Under the pieces are notes generated by a model. It was not told where the DNA came from and did no database searches. It saw nothing but the letters and a program-made list of their open reading frames with translations. A stretch of DNA of 64,000 bases, taken from assembly GCF_009676955.1 (NCBI RefSeq), contig NZ_CP045696.1, positions 682,001 through 746,000 of the forward strand, in the 5' to 3' direction. Below, piece by piece: positions 18,097 to 27,727 of the stretch (positions within the stretch are counted from its first letter, which is position 1; each line of letters opens with the position of its first letter). Made by a program: the position numbers and the translations under genes. This DNA comes from Sodaliphilus pleomorphus. GTDB taxonomy: Bacteria > Bacteroidota > Bacteroidia > Bacteroidales > Muribaculaceae.

Positions 18097-18142
18097 GAGG
18101 GAGCAAGACATTGAGCAAGTCTTGCTCCCTCATGTTTTTTTT
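18097..18142 (+). terminator. Strong terminator after the GHL10 gene
   Basis: GAGGGAGCAAGAC (18097-18109) pairs perfectly with GTCTTGCTCCCTC (18119-18131), followed by a run of eight T residues. Confidence 0.88.
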
Positions 18143-18246
18143 CCATGTTTTCGTTGCCTTGCTGCCCGCACCGCCCACACCCATCGTGGGGATAAAATCG
18201 CGAGAAATCACAACTTTGGGGGATTACATGAGAAAAAACCACGCTC

Positions 18247-18254
18247 TACTTTTG
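18247..18254 (+). promoter_or_regulatory. Candidate -7 box for the gene at 18336
   Basis: TACTTTTG matches TAnnTTTG, 81 bases before the ATG. TTTG at 18215-18218 is too far upstream to be a good -33 element. Confidence 0.35.
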
Positions 18255-18335
18255 CATGAAAGAATTAAAGAGATGTGCAAACTGCACACCATCACACTTG
18301 CACACAATAGTATCACATCATAAAATTCAATTGTA

Positions 18336-20081
18336 ATGAAACAATCCTACATCTTCTCGGCCCTGCTACTGGCCATGACCGTCATGCCAGCGTGGGCACA
18401 ATCCTCAGCCAGCCTGAGCAACGTTGACTCGCAGTGGGGCAAACTGCTGGTGAGCAGCGGTGTCAAAACCACCACCACAGGCGGACAGCTCGTGAAAGGC
18501 AATGACGGCAGCTTGTACATGCTCGCTGCTGCAGACACCAAGACCAGTGCCGACGTGGTGAGTATGGGCGACACCCCCATCGCCAACGGAACACAGAACT
18601 CCAGCACATCCTACAACCAGAATTTCGTATTGTCGAAGCTCAATGCCAGCGACGGCACCCCTGTGTGGACAGTGGCAAGTGTGACGGGTGAAGTAGCCAC
18701 CACCCAGCAATGGGCAGCCGCAACGAGCGACGGCGGTGTGATCGCAGCCTTCAGCATGCGCCACACCTACGGCAGGCTGACCGACAGCATTGCCCTGGTC
18801 GACGCCACAGGCGACACCACTACCGTTGACTGGGCGCTGGAGACCGGTGCAACCGAACGCTACTATCGCCTGGCTGTGATGAAAGTGACGGCCGACGGCG
18901 CTATCTCCTGGATAAGGCAGATTGCAGTCAACCACGACCCGCAGCCAGGCGCCACAAGCGACGCCTATAAGAAAATCACCCCCACAGGCGCCTATCTCTA
19001 CGGCATGACGGTCGACAGCAACGACAACATCTACTTGAGCGGCCGTGTGTGCACAGCCCTGACCCTAACCAAGGCCGACGGGTCGACCGTCGACATCACC
19101 GCCCACAACGTGGAAGGCTGGAGCGGCGACCCACAGAAAAGCGTGGGCAGCCTCTATATCGTGAAACTCGATGCCCAAGGCAACTACTTGAACAGCATCA
19201 CCAGCGGCGGCGCAGCCACTTGCGAGGCGATGCGCGGCATGAAGATCAAGAACAACACACTCTATGTGTATGGCGTGATCCAGGGACTCGCAGGCACCGA
19301 CATCACCCTCGGCGACAAGCGTGTGACCATGACCGGCGCCAACACCAGCTGGGCCACAGCAAACCTGAGCCTCGACCTGGATAAAGTGAACTTCTTCAAG
19401 GTATACGAGTCTACGCTCAGCGGCAGTGCCATCAACAACCCCAACATGATCGTCAACGACAACGATATCTATCTCATGGGCCAGTGCAAGAACGCAGTCG
19501 ATGTCGAGGGCACTACAGTCTCAACCCCCAGCACACGCAATGCCATGCTGCTCAAGGCCGATGCCGCTACCGGCACCCTCGAGGCAGCCATCACCGATGC
19601 CACAGCATTCTCGAGCTTCTTCGACGCCTTTGAAGACCAAAACCAAAACATCTACCTGGGTTACTACACCCTCAACGGCGCGCTCAAGCTTGTGAAATAT
19701 GACGAGGCTACACTCACCAAGCAAGACGAGGTGCAACTGTTTTCCAACTGTGCAACAGGACAAAGCCTTGTGGTTGACGGTCAAAACCTGTATGCAATGA
19801 CGCGTTGCAAAGGCAGCAACCTGACCTCGAAAGCACCTGCAGCAAGTGCCAAGGCCCCGTTTGTAGTCAATGCCACCGAGTATTCATGCTTGATTTCGGC
19901 CTACACGCTGCCCTTCACAGCTTCGACAGCCGTGAAAAACGTGAATGCCGAGACGACGGCAACCGAGGTGATCTACTACAACCTGCAAGGCATTGCAAGC
20001 AACGAGCCTCAACCCGGCATCAACATTAAGGTCACCACCTATAGCGACGGCAGCCGCGAGGCAGTGAAGATGATGAAGTGA
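18336..20081 (+). CDS. Secreted protein with C-terminal sorting-like domain
   Basis: A 581-residue protein of unknown function. It has a signal peptide (MKQSYIFSALLLAMTVMPAWAQ) and a long Thr/Asp/Gly-rich region with recurring strand-turn units such as DSNDNIYLSGRV and DDNDIYLMGQCKN-like segments, which suggest a beta-propeller or SBBP-type repeat fold. The last 40 residues (TEVIYYNLQG...PGINIKVTTYSDGS) match in pattern the tail of the protein at 46793-48532, and resemble C-terminal sorting domains of secreted Bacteroidetes proteins. No enzyme motif was recognised. Confidence 0.75.
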   Translation: MKQSYIFSALLLAMTVMPAWAQSSASLSNVDSQWGKLLVSSGVKTTTTGGQLVKGNDGSLYMLAAADTKTSADVVSMGDTPIANGTQNSSTSYNQNFVLSKLNASDGTPVWTVASVTGEVATTQQWAAATSDGGVIAAFSMRHTYGRLTDSIALVDATGDTTTVDWALETGATERYYRLAVMKVTADGAISWIRQIAVNHDPQPGATSDAYKKITPTGAYLYGMTVDSNDNIYLSGRVCTALTLTKADGSTVDITAHNVEGWSGDPQKSVGSLYIVKLDAQGNYLNSITSGGAATCEAMRGMKIKNNTLYVYGVIQGLAGTDITLGDKRVTMTGANTSWATANLSLDLDKVNFFKVYESTLSGSAINNPNMIVNDNDIYLMGQCKNAVDVEGTTVSTPSTRNAMLLKADAATGTLEAAITDATAFSSFFDAFEDQNQNIYLGYYTLNGALKLVKYDEATLTKQDEVQLFSNCATGQSLVVDGQNLYAMTRCKGSNLTSKAPAASAKAPFVVNATEYSCLISAYTLPFTASTAVKNVNAETTATEVIYYNLQGIASNEPQPGINIKVTTYSDGSREAVKMMK

Positions 20082-20305
20082 AGTAGCAACAACACACACA
20101 CTATTGCCATCGAGCACGTGCCTGCAAGTGGCACTGCGATGCACAATCGAGCAGGAGGCTGACACCTGATGCAGGAGTCGGCCTCCCGCTTCATTACTCC
20201 TCGCACCCCCCCAGGGCGCGAAGACCGGCTATCATCGCAACTGTTGGCGACTGTGCACCCGAAAAATACCGCAAAAAGGGGATTTCGGCAGCATGACGGC
20301 ACCAG

Positions 20306-20313
20306 TAATTTTG
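20306..20313 (+). promoter_or_regulatory. Candidate -7 box for the receptor operon
   Basis: TAATTTTG matches TAnnTTTG exactly. Transcription would start near 20320, almost on the proposed ATG at 20323, so an internal ATG at 20347 is an alternative start. Confidence 0.4.
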
Positions 20314-20322
20314 CACCAACTT

Positions 20323-23112
20323 ATGAGCATAACAATCAGAAATTACATGTTGCTTGTGCTGGCAGCCCTGAGCGCAAGCAATGCCCTGGGTGCATCGTTC
20401 ACCCTGCAAGGCACAGTGAGCGATGCCGGCACCAACGAGCGCATCGCCTATGCCACCGCAGCAGTGCGCCCAGGCGGGAAAGCACAGGCTACCGATGCCG
20501 GCGGCCACTTCTGCTTCAAGCTCGACCCAGGCACCTATGTGCTCACCGTGTCGATGGTGGGCTACACAACAAGCACGGCAACCGTGGTTGTTGCTGCCGA
20601 CCGAAACCTCGACATCAAGCTCAAGCCCAACTCCAAGGTGCTGCAAGAAGTCGTCGTCACCGCCAAGGAGCAAACCGGACTCACCAGCGCCTCGCGCATC
20701 GACCGCGATGCCATGGCACACTTGCAGCCCACCAGCTTCACCGACCTGCTCGAGCTCCTGCCAGGCAACATGAGCCACACCCCCGACATGGGCAACGTGA
20801 ACAGCATCCAGTTGCGCGAGACAGGACCCATGAGCGCAACAGGGGCAAAGATACACAACGAGGACTACGACATCAGCTCGCTGGGCACGCTCTTTGTCGT
20901 CGACGGGGCACCCCTCAATGAAGACGCCAACTTGCAGAATGTGCCCACGACCGACGTCAGCCAGCCCGAATACAAGCGCGATGCCACCAACCGCGGCGTT
21001 GACATGCGCACGATATCGACCGACAATATCGAGAGCGTGGAAATCGTGCGAGGTATACCGTCGGCCGAGTACGGCAACCTCACCAGTGGTCTGGTCAACA
21101 TCAAGCGCGTGCGCAAGGCCACGCCGTTCACCCTGCGCTTCAAGGCCGACGAGTACAGCAAGCTCGTGAGTGCCGGCAAGGGATTTTACCTGGGGCACAG
21201 CAATCATATCATGAACGTCGACGTCAGTTACCTCGATTCAAAAATCGACCCGCGCAACAACCTCGAAAACTACAAGCGTCTCAACTACTCGACCCGGTTC
21301 AACTTCCAGTGGGAGACGGCTGGAACCAAGACCCAGTGGACGATGGCTATTGACTACACGGGCTCGTTTGACAACGTGAAGACCGACCCCGACATCAGCA
21401 CGACCAAGGTAAACGAGTACAAGAGCGACTACAACCGCATGGCCTACACCAGCGATCTCAACATCAACCTCTTGAAGCAGTCGTGGCTCAACCGCATCAA
21501 CCTGAACACGAGTTTCAGCTATGAGGGCAACCGCCTCGAGCGCCGCAAGCAAGTGGCCCCGCAACGTGCCAGTGTGGCCCCCACGTCGATGCAAGAGGGC
21601 GTGCACGACGGCCAGTACCTGCTCAGTGAGTACATAGCCCGCTACGTGAGCGACGGCAAGCCCGTGAACGTGTTCTTGAAACTCAAGGGCGAAGGCGTGC
21701 TCACACTGGGTGGCCTGAAAAATGACTACAAGGTGGGCGGCGAGTGGAACTATGCCAAAAACTACGGCAAGGGGCAAATCTACGACCTCACACGGCCGCT
21801 ATCGGCCTCCTGGGTGACACGCCCGCGTGCCTACAAAGACATTCCCGCCCTGGCAACACTCTCGTGGTATGCCGAAGACAACATCACCGCCCATGCAGGC
21901 CGCCACAAGATAGAGTTGCAGCTGGGACTGCGCTCCATTCAGCTCACAGGCCTGAACAGCCGCTACTACCTGAGCGGTCGCATGTATCTCGATCCCCGCC
22001 TCAATGGCAAGTGGACACTCCCGCAGGCAACCGTGCTGGGCCACAAAGCCGAGATCTACCTGGCTGGCGGCTACGGCCTCACAACCAAGATGCCCACTAC
22101 CGACTATCTCTTTCCTCAAGTGCACTACAGCGACTTCATCCAGCTCAACTACTACGACATCTACAATCCGGCCGAGCACAGCCGCGTGAACCTGCGCACC
22201 TATATCAACGACCGCACCAACTACAAGCTGAAACCCGCCGTCAACCACAAGTGGGAAATTAGGTTGGGTGGCCAAATAGGGAAAAATCATTTCTCAATCG
22301 ACTATTTCAGCGAGAAAATGACGTCGGGGTTCAGATACTCATCGGTATACTCCCCCTACCAATACCGCACCTACGACGCCAGCGGCATCAACGCCCAAGC
22401 GCTCAGCGGTCCTCCCAGCCTCGAGAGCCTTCCCTACCAGGAAGTGACCGTGCTCGACGGCTACACACGCCCCGCCAACGGCAGCCGCATCGACAAGCAA
22501 GGCATCGAGTTTGTGATCAACACCGCCCGGTGGCAACCGCTTGCGACAGCACTCACCGTGACCGGTGCATGGTTTCGCAGCACCTACAGCAACTCTCAGC
22601 TGCTCTTCGACCCCGTGAGCATGGTGGTCGACGGCAAGGCCGTGAGCGACTACTATGTGGGATACTACAACTGCAACAACGGCCGCGTCAACGAACAATT
22701 CAACACCAATTTCATGTTCGACACCCAAATCACGCCATGGGGCTTGATATTCTCCACCTCGATACAGTGCATGTGGTACACCAGCTCGCGCAAGCTGTGG
22801 CAAAACGGCGTGCCCGACTACTACATGAGCGCAGCCGACGGGCAACTCCACCCCTACACCGAGCAGATGAAAACCGACCCTGTGCTGCAATACCTGGTCA
22901 AGAGCTACAACGATGTCGTCTACAAGAAGCAGACCACACCCATCGCCCTCTATGTCAACCTGAAGGCTACCAAGCGCATAGGCAAGCACCTGAAGATTGC
23001 CGTCTTTGCCAATCGCATGATCGACTACCTGCCTTCCTACAAGAGCAACGGGCTCACGGTGAGGCGCGCCAGCGACCCCTACTTCGGCATGGAGCTGAAC
23101 TTTGACTTGTGA
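20323..23112 (+). CDS. TonB-dependent outer membrane receptor
   Basis: A TonB-dependent transporter of 929 residues from the ATG at 20323 (MSITIRNYMLLVLAALSASN). The signal peptide is followed by a carboxypeptidase-regulatory-like domain (about 25-105; GTVSDAGTNERIAYATAAV), a TonB-box-like segment LQEVVVTAKEQ, the plug domain with SVEIVRGIPSAEYGNLTSGLVNI, and a 22-strand barrel ending in the aromatic FDL. It is more like siderophore/metal-type receptors than SusC. First gene of a four-gene operon with a DUF4876 lipoprotein, a barrel protein and an M16-like protein; the ligand is unknown. Confidence 0.9.
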   Translation: MSITIRNYMLLVLAALSASNALGASFTLQGTVSDAGTNERIAYATAAVRPGGKAQATDAGGHFCFKLDPGTYVLTVSMVGYTTSTATVVVAADRNLDIKLKPNSKVLQEVVVTAKEQTGLTSASRIDRDAMAHLQPTSFTDLLELLPGNMSHTPDMGNVNSIQLRETGPMSATGAKIHNEDYDISSLGTLFVVDGAPLNEDANLQNVPTTDVSQPEYKRDATNRGVDMRTISTDNIESVEIVRGIPSAEYGNLTSGLVNIKRVRKATPFTLRFKADEYSKLVSAGKGFYLGHSNHIMNVDVSYLDSKIDPRNNLENYKRLNYSTRFNFQWETAGTKTQWTMAIDYTGSFDNVKTDPDISTTKVNEYKSDYNRMAYTSDLNINLLKQSWLNRINLNTSFSYEGNRLERRKQVAPQRASVAPTSMQEGVHDGQYLLSEYIARYVSDGKPVNVFLKLKGEGVLTLGGLKNDYKVGGEWNYAKNYGKGQIYDLTRPLSASWVTRPRAYKDIPALATLSWYAEDNITAHAGRHKIELQLGLRSIQLTGLNSRYYLSGRMYLDPRLNGKWTLPQATVLGHKAEIYLAGGYGLTTKMPTTDYLFPQVHYSDFIQLNYYDIYNPAEHSRVNLRTYINDRTNYKLKPAVNHKWEIRLGGQIGKNHFSIDYFSEKMTSGFRYSSVYSPYQYRTYDASGINAQALSGPPSLESLPYQEVTVLDGYTRPANGSRIDKQGIEFVINTARWQPLATALTVTGAWFRSTYSNSQLLFDPVSMVVDGKAVSDYYVGYYNCNNGRVNEQFNTNFMFDTQITPWGLIFSTSIQCMWYTSSRKLWQNGVPDYYMSAADGQLHPYTEQMKTDPVLQYLVKSYNDVVYKKQTTPIALYVNLKATKRIGKHLKIAVFANRMIDYLPSYKSNGLTVRRASDPYFGMELNFDL

Positions 23113-23155
23113 ACCAAAGAACTACAATAAAACACAACAAAAATAAAACACAAAG

Positions 23156-24442
23156 ATGAAAAAAATGATCTACCTGCTGTCGATGTGCATGATGCTGGCA
23201 CTCACCGCCTGCAACGACGACGGCAACGAACCCGCGAGCAACAGCAACATCACTCCACAGTTTGAAATCACACTGCCCAGCAGTCTCGACAGCCTGGGCG
23301 GAAAAATCACCAATCCATCCATCGAGGTCAAAAACGTGTCGACCGGTCGCACTTCCACCTTCGGCAGCGAGAGCAGTGTGAGCCTGCCCACAGGACTCTA
23401 CGACATTACCTACAAGGCCGACGTGGCAGTGCCGGACGACACTGCCATGCGCCACATTGTGGCCTTCAAGCAGTCGGTCGAGCTCACGGCCAGCAACCGC
23501 ACAGTGAAACTCACAGCCTATGAGACCGTCGACAACAACGACTTCATCATCTCGGAGGTATTCTTCACAGGCACTCTACAGACCTCGGGCAACCAGTACT
23601 ACGGCGACGACTACATCAAGATTTACAACAATACCGACCACGTGCTCTATGCCGACGGCTTGACTCTGCTCGAGTCGGAGTTCACCACCACGATCAAGTA
23701 CAACTACACCCCCGATATCATGGACAGCGCCATGACCGTGCAGGCCATATACACAATACCCGGCAACGGTCACGACCACCCCGTGCAACCTGGAGGCGAG
23801 TTGCTCATCGTCGACACCGGCATCGACCACCGCGTGGTCAATCCCAACTCATTCGACCTGAGCAAGGCCGACTTTGAGTGGTACGACGAGTCGAGCTCGC
23901 CCTCACACCTCGACATCGACGGCCCCACCGTGCCCAACCTCGACAAGTGGTACTGCTACACCCGTTCGTTCTGGATGCTGCACAACCGGGGCTTCAAGGC
24001 CTGGGCCATTGCCCGCATTCCCGTCGACAAAGAGACCTACCTGAAAGACTACCGCTACACCTACAACTACGACATCGTGGTGGCAGCTGGCACCTTCCCC
24101 ATGTCGCAAACTCAGTACTACGTGCCCAACAGCTGGATTGTAGATGCAGTGAACTGCAGCGTGGCAAGCGACTACAAGTGGAACGTGACTGCTGCCAGCC
24201 TCGATCGCGGCTGGAGCTATTGCGGCACCATCGACCGCGACAAGACTCGCTATTTCCACAGCGTGCGACGCAAGATGCTCTACTTGAAAGACGGCCACCC
24301 CGTGCTCAAAGACACCAACAACTCGACCGAGGACTTCAACCCCTACTGCATAGCCAGCGAAATCGAGCGTCAGCACACGTCAATCGACATGAACGGGACC
24401 AAAAGCTCGACCGAAACCTGGGACGGCGTGACCGCAAAATAA
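23156..24442 (+). CDS. DUF4876-family lipoprotein
   Basis: A 428-residue lipoprotein; lipobox LALTAC gives a mature Cys at about residue 19. An N-terminal Ig-like region (about 35-125; VEVKNVSTGRTST-like pattern) is followed by a DUF4876-type domain with DFIISEVFFTGTL, GDDYIKIYNNTDHVLYADGL and VQPGGELLIVDTGIDH, a lamin-tail-like beta sandwich. It follows the receptor by 43 bases and overlaps the next ATG by one base. Probably the surface partner of the receptor; nothing shows what it binds. Confidence 0.8.
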   Translation: MKKMIYLLSMCMMLALTACNDDGNEPASNSNITPQFEITLPSSLDSLGGKITNPSIEVKNVSTGRTSTFGSESSVSLPTGLYDITYKADVAVPDDTAMRHIVAFKQSVELTASNRTVKLTAYETVDNNDFIISEVFFTGTLQTSGNQYYGDDYIKIYNNTDHVLYADGLTLLESEFTTTIKYNYTPDIMDSAMTVQAIYTIPGNGHDHPVQPGGELLIVDTGIDHRVVNPNSFDLSKADFEWYDESSSPSHLDIDGPTVPNLDKWYCYTRSFWMLHNRGFKAWAIARIPVDKETYLKDYRYTYNYDIVVAAGTFPMSQTQYYVPNSWIVDAVNCSVASDYKWNVTAASLDRGWSYCGTIDRDKTRYFHSVRRKMLYLKDGHPVLKDTNNSTEDFNPYCIASEIERQHTSIDMNGTKSSTETWDGVTAK

Positions 24443-25989
24443 TGCACATGGCGATGAGAGCGACAATCATGAGCACGATGCTTGCCCTTGCGGCATGGAG
24501 CCCGGTGGCTGCCGAGACTGCCGCCGCCCCCGACAGCGCAAGCACTGCCACCGTGATGCAGCGCATCGAGCTTGCCAGCCTTGAGCCAGCCCAAGGCCTG
24601 CTCACACTGGCGTGGCACAACCCAGCCATCAACCAGTATCGCCGCAGCTTCTCGATGAGCGAGGTGGGCCTGTCGTTCACATCGCGCCACGAGAGCACCG
24701 CGCTGCACCCCCAGCAGGGCGACGGCGAGCACATCGCGGCCTTTGATGCCACAACCTACATCAAGCACAAGAGCCAGACCCTGTGGGGCCGGGCCTACTA
24801 CAACAACGGTCGCATCGATGGCATCGAGTGGAACGAGACGAGCGACATCGACATCGTGTATCCCTACTTGCTGGCCGACAGCGCAGGGGGCAAGAAGATG
24901 AATGTGGATCGCTACAGCTTCGGGGGCGGATATGCCTCCCGCAAGGGCCGGCTATCGTGGGGTGCCTCGATAGGCTACACAGCTGGCCTGTACTATCGCA
25001 ACGTGGATCCCCGGCCACGCAACGTCACAGCACGCTTGAGCGCACTTGCCGGCCTGGGCTACCGCCTTGCAGGCGACTATGTGGGAGCCGTGAGCCTGGG
25101 CTACATGAAGTATAGACAATCCAACGACATCGCCTTCTACAGCGAGCTGGGCAATGAGAAGATATTTCATGTCACGGGCCTGGTCAACGACTACAACCGC
25201 TTTGCCGGCAGCGGCTACAGCACTTATTACAACGGTCGCCAGTGGAGCACCTCGCTCAGTCTCCACCCAGCAGGCAACCATGGGTTCTCGGCCACCGTGG
25301 CAGCTGCGCAACTTGGCATCGACAACGTGCTGGCCGACCTCAACAAGCTGCCCATGGCCCACACCGACCACAAGACTGTGGCGGCCGAGGCGGGTTGGCT
25401 GGCCGCTGGATGGGGGCTGAAAGCCCACGTGAGCGCCACACGCCGCAAGGGCACCGAGAATGTGTTTGGCGACCCTGCCGGATCGGTGTATCTCCAGATA
25501 GGCAGTCTCGACAGGTATCTCGACCAAACACTGGCGCTGGGCCTCGCGGGGCTTTGGGAAAAGCGTTGGGGCAACTACGCGCTCATGCTGCGCCCCAGTG
25601 TTGACTACAGTCATCGCCTCACACGCTACAACGACCCCGAAAGCCACACACGCTACAACGACCTTGCAGGCACATTGCGGCTCACAGGCGGTGCCACGAT
25701 AGGGGCCACCTTCAGCACGCTCACCCTGGGCACACGGCTCGTGTCGCCTGTCGAGAGCCAGCTGCACCTGGCCACAGCCACAAGCCAGCTGCAAGGCTTG
25801 CAACGCATGGTCGAGGCCGAGCACGCCTGGCTGAGCAAGACCCGGCGCCACCTCGAGATAGACTGGGCCACGAGCGTGAAGCTCTCGAGCCGCTATGCAC
25901 TGAGGGCCAGGCTGTGCTGGGAGCACGGCACCTATGCCGCAAGCATCACTTCCAATCAATTCTTCGCATCAACAACACTTATATTTTAA
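24442..25989 (+). CDS. DUF6850-like outer membrane beta-barrel protein
   Basis: A 515-residue exported protein with a signal peptide (about 1-28) and a barrel-like pattern of alternating aromatic/hydrophobic residues and Gly-rich turns throughout (for example VDRYSFGGGYASRKGRLSWGASIGYTAG split over several strands), ending in the terminal Phe of outer membrane proteins (TTLIF). Context and overall look match the DUF6850 family found beside DUF4876 genes; that family name is from memory. Start taken at the ATG at 24442 that overlaps the preceding TAA; 24448 is an alternative. Confidence 0.7.
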   Translation: MHMAMRATIMSTMLALAAWSPVAAETAAAPDSASTATVMQRIELASLEPAQGLLTLAWHNPAINQYRRSFSMSEVGLSFTSRHESTALHPQQGDGEHIAAFDATTYIKHKSQTLWGRAYYNNGRIDGIEWNETSDIDIVYPYLLADSAGGKKMNVDRYSFGGGYASRKGRLSWGASIGYTAGLYYRNVDPRPRNVTARLSALAGLGYRLAGDYVGAVSLGYMKYRQSNDIAFYSELGNEKIFHVTGLVNDYNRFAGSGYSTYYNGRQWSTSLSLHPAGNHGFSATVAAAQLGIDNVLADLNKLPMAHTDHKTVAAEAGWLAAGWGLKAHVSATRRKGTENVFGDPAGSVYLQIGSLDRYLDQTLALGLAGLWEKRWGNYALMLRPSVDYSHRLTRYNDPESHTRYNDLAGTLRLTGGATIGATFSTLTLGTRLVSPVESQLHLATATSQLQGLQRMVEAEHAWLSKTRRHLEIDWATSVKLSSRYALRARLCWEHGTYAASITSNQFFASTTLIF

Positions 25990-25995
25990 AGAAAA

Positions 25996-27342
25996 ATGAA
26001 AAAAGCACTTTTAGCAATACTTGTACTTGCATTGGGCAGTCTCGTGACGAGCGCTCAAAGCATCGTGAAAGAGTCACCTCTGGGCGCCTACGGGGCCATG
26101 CACTGGACGCTGAGCAACGGCATCAACGTCTATGTCAAAGCCTCCAAGCTGCAACCTGGCTGGCTCACCATAGCAGGCACGTCGCCTGGCGGATACTCGC
26201 ACAATTACACTCCCGCCCAAGCCTCGTCGCTCAAGCAACTCAACACAGTGATGGCCGTGTCGGGGGCCGGCGGCATGACAGCCGTCGAGCTGGGCAAGAT
26301 GCTCAGGGCCGACAGCGCACGCATGCGCACCTATGTGGAGCGCGACGAGGAGGGCTTCGCCGGCAGCTGCAAGCGCACGGGGCTGGAAATAGCTCTCAAG
26401 GTCTTGCAGCTCAAGGCACTCCACCCCCAAATCGACACTGCTGCCGTCAACAAGTATGTGGCCGTCAACAAGAAGGCCAATGCCAAACACGGCGACCCAA
26501 AGTTTGCCTTTGCCGATTCCATCTTTGCCAACGTCTTTGGCCACCACCCCGTGGGCTCTGAGAAAGTTTCCAACTATGATCTCGACCACATCGACCTCAA
26601 CTTCATCCTGCAAGTGTATCAAGACCGATTTGCCGACTTGAGCGACATGAGCGTCTTCGTCGTGGGCGATTTCGACCCCGATTCGCTCAAGACGCTTGTG
26701 GTAAAATACATCGCCACCTTGCCCGGCAAGGGCCGTGTCGAGAAGCCGGTCGACATAGGATACCGCCTGTTCGACAGCAGCAAGACCCTGCGTTTCACCG
26801 CCAAGATGGCCGAGCCGCAAGACAAGGTGTACTTCTTCTGGACCACCCAGGTAGATTACACGCTCAAGAACTACCTCACTGCCCAAGTTGCCGGCCGCAT
26901 CCTGAGCGACATGTGGCTCGACGACCTGCGCGGCAAGCACGGCTGGACCAAGCACATCGACTCGCACTGCAGCGTGGTCGACACCGACGGCGGCCCCGCC
27001 ATCTACTTCCCCTTCAATGCCACCGTCACCGCCGGCAAGGGAGAGGCAGCCCGCCAGCTTGTGCTCGACGACCTTGAGCGCGTGGCCCGAGGCAACGTCA
27101 CCGCAGCACAGCTCAAGGCCCAGCAGGACTACTACAGCCGCGTGCACAAGGAGAACATGGGTACCAACGGCTACTGGATGCAAATGCTGCAAAACTATGT
27201 GCTCAACGACGGTCTCGACTTCGACGGTCCCTATCAGAGCACCCTCGAGAGCATCACTCGTGCCGACGTCGCCGCTTTTGTGGCACGTCTGCTCAACAAG
27301 GGGCGCCAGCTCAACCTCATGATGACTCCCGCTCAAGACTGA
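25996..27342 (+). CDS. Stand-alone C-terminal half of a PqqL-type M16 peptidase
   Basis: A 448-residue exported protein with its own signal peptide (about 1-21). It aligns with the second, non-catalytic half of large M16 peptidases: WTLSNGINVYVKAS, TSPGGYSHN, GHHPVGSE followed by LDHIDLNFILQVYQDRFAD and VFVVGDFDPDSLKTLVVKYI. No HXXEH zinc motif is present anywhere, so it should not be a protease by itself. It starts six bases after the barrel gene. In other bacteria M16 proteins with TonB receptors process imported proteins; here it may bind or chaperone, or complement a catalytic half encoded elsewhere. Confidence 0.82.
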   Translation: MKKALLAILVLALGSLVTSAQSIVKESPLGAYGAMHWTLSNGINVYVKASKLQPGWLTIAGTSPGGYSHNYTPAQASSLKQLNTVMAVSGAGGMTAVELGKMLRADSARMRTYVERDEEGFAGSCKRTGLEIALKVLQLKALHPQIDTAAVNKYVAVNKKANAKHGDPKFAFADSIFANVFGHHPVGSEKVSNYDLDHIDLNFILQVYQDRFADLSDMSVFVVGDFDPDSLKTLVVKYIATLPGKGRVEKPVDIGYRLFDSSKTLRFTAKMAEPQDKVYFFWTTQVDYTLKNYLTAQVAGRILSDMWLDDLRGKHGWTKHIDSHCSVVDTDGGPAIYFPFNATVTAGKGEAARQLVLDDLERVARGNVTAAQLKAQQDYYSRVHKENMGTNGYWMQMLQNYVLNDGLDFDGPYQSTLESITRADVAAFVARLLNKGRQLNLMMTPAQD

Positions 27343-27381
27343 GAGCAGCAAGCCTCCACGCTCAAGCGGCAACAAGCCAAG

Positions 27382-27434
27382 GCTCCTGGCAAGTGTGACA
27401 CGGGCACAACCCCGCCACCTTGCCAGGAGCTTTT
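27382..27434 (+). terminator. Terminator of the receptor operon
   Basis: GCTCCTGGCAAG (27382-27393) pairs perfectly with CTTGCCAGGAGC (27419-27430), then TTTT. Confidence 0.75.
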
Positions 27435-27512
27435 CTGATTGAAGTGACCATAACAAGTATCAAAAAACCCCAACCCTCTCCAAAGGTTGAAACGTCGGCC
27501 CGTTGGCACAAT

Positions 27513-27656
27513 TTAGTAAAGGAGCGTCCAGGCTGAGTGCAATTGCTTGAGGTTGGCCACAATGAGACTCACAACAATAGTTGTAATTGCAATGATGGCA
27601 GCGTTCTTTACGGCATTAGTCCTGATTTTTGTCGTTTTGTTACTAAAGCTTTTCAT
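27513..27656 (-). CDS. Small hydrophobic ORF, copy 1
   Basis: A 47-codon reading frame starting MKSFSNKTTKIRTNAVKN and then one hydrophobic segment (AAIIAITTIVVSLIVANL), ending in LHSAWTLLY. I do not recognise it. The last 34 codons lie inside a 103-bp sequence repeated almost perfectly at 29495-29597. A Lys/Arg-rich start, single membrane span and short tail are the form of a small membrane protein or a type I toxin, but no antisense RNA or promoter was identified. It follows the two paralogous lipoproteins on the same strand. Confidence 0.45.
   Translation of the reverse strand: MKSFSNKTTKIRTNAVKNAAIIAITTIVVSLIVANLKQLHSAWTLLY
27514..27616 (-). repeat. 103-bp direct repeat, copy 1
   Basis: From TAGTAAAGGAGCGTCC to TTTACGGCAT; identical to 29495-29597 except for one base (A in ACAACAATAG here, G there). 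It codes for the C-terminal part of the small hydrophobic ORF. Confidence 0.95.
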
Positions 27657-27727
27657 TTTTTTACGTTGAACGAAGTATTTAGGACTTTAACCCATCACAT
27701 CATAAAGTGTATATGAATGATTAGCAC

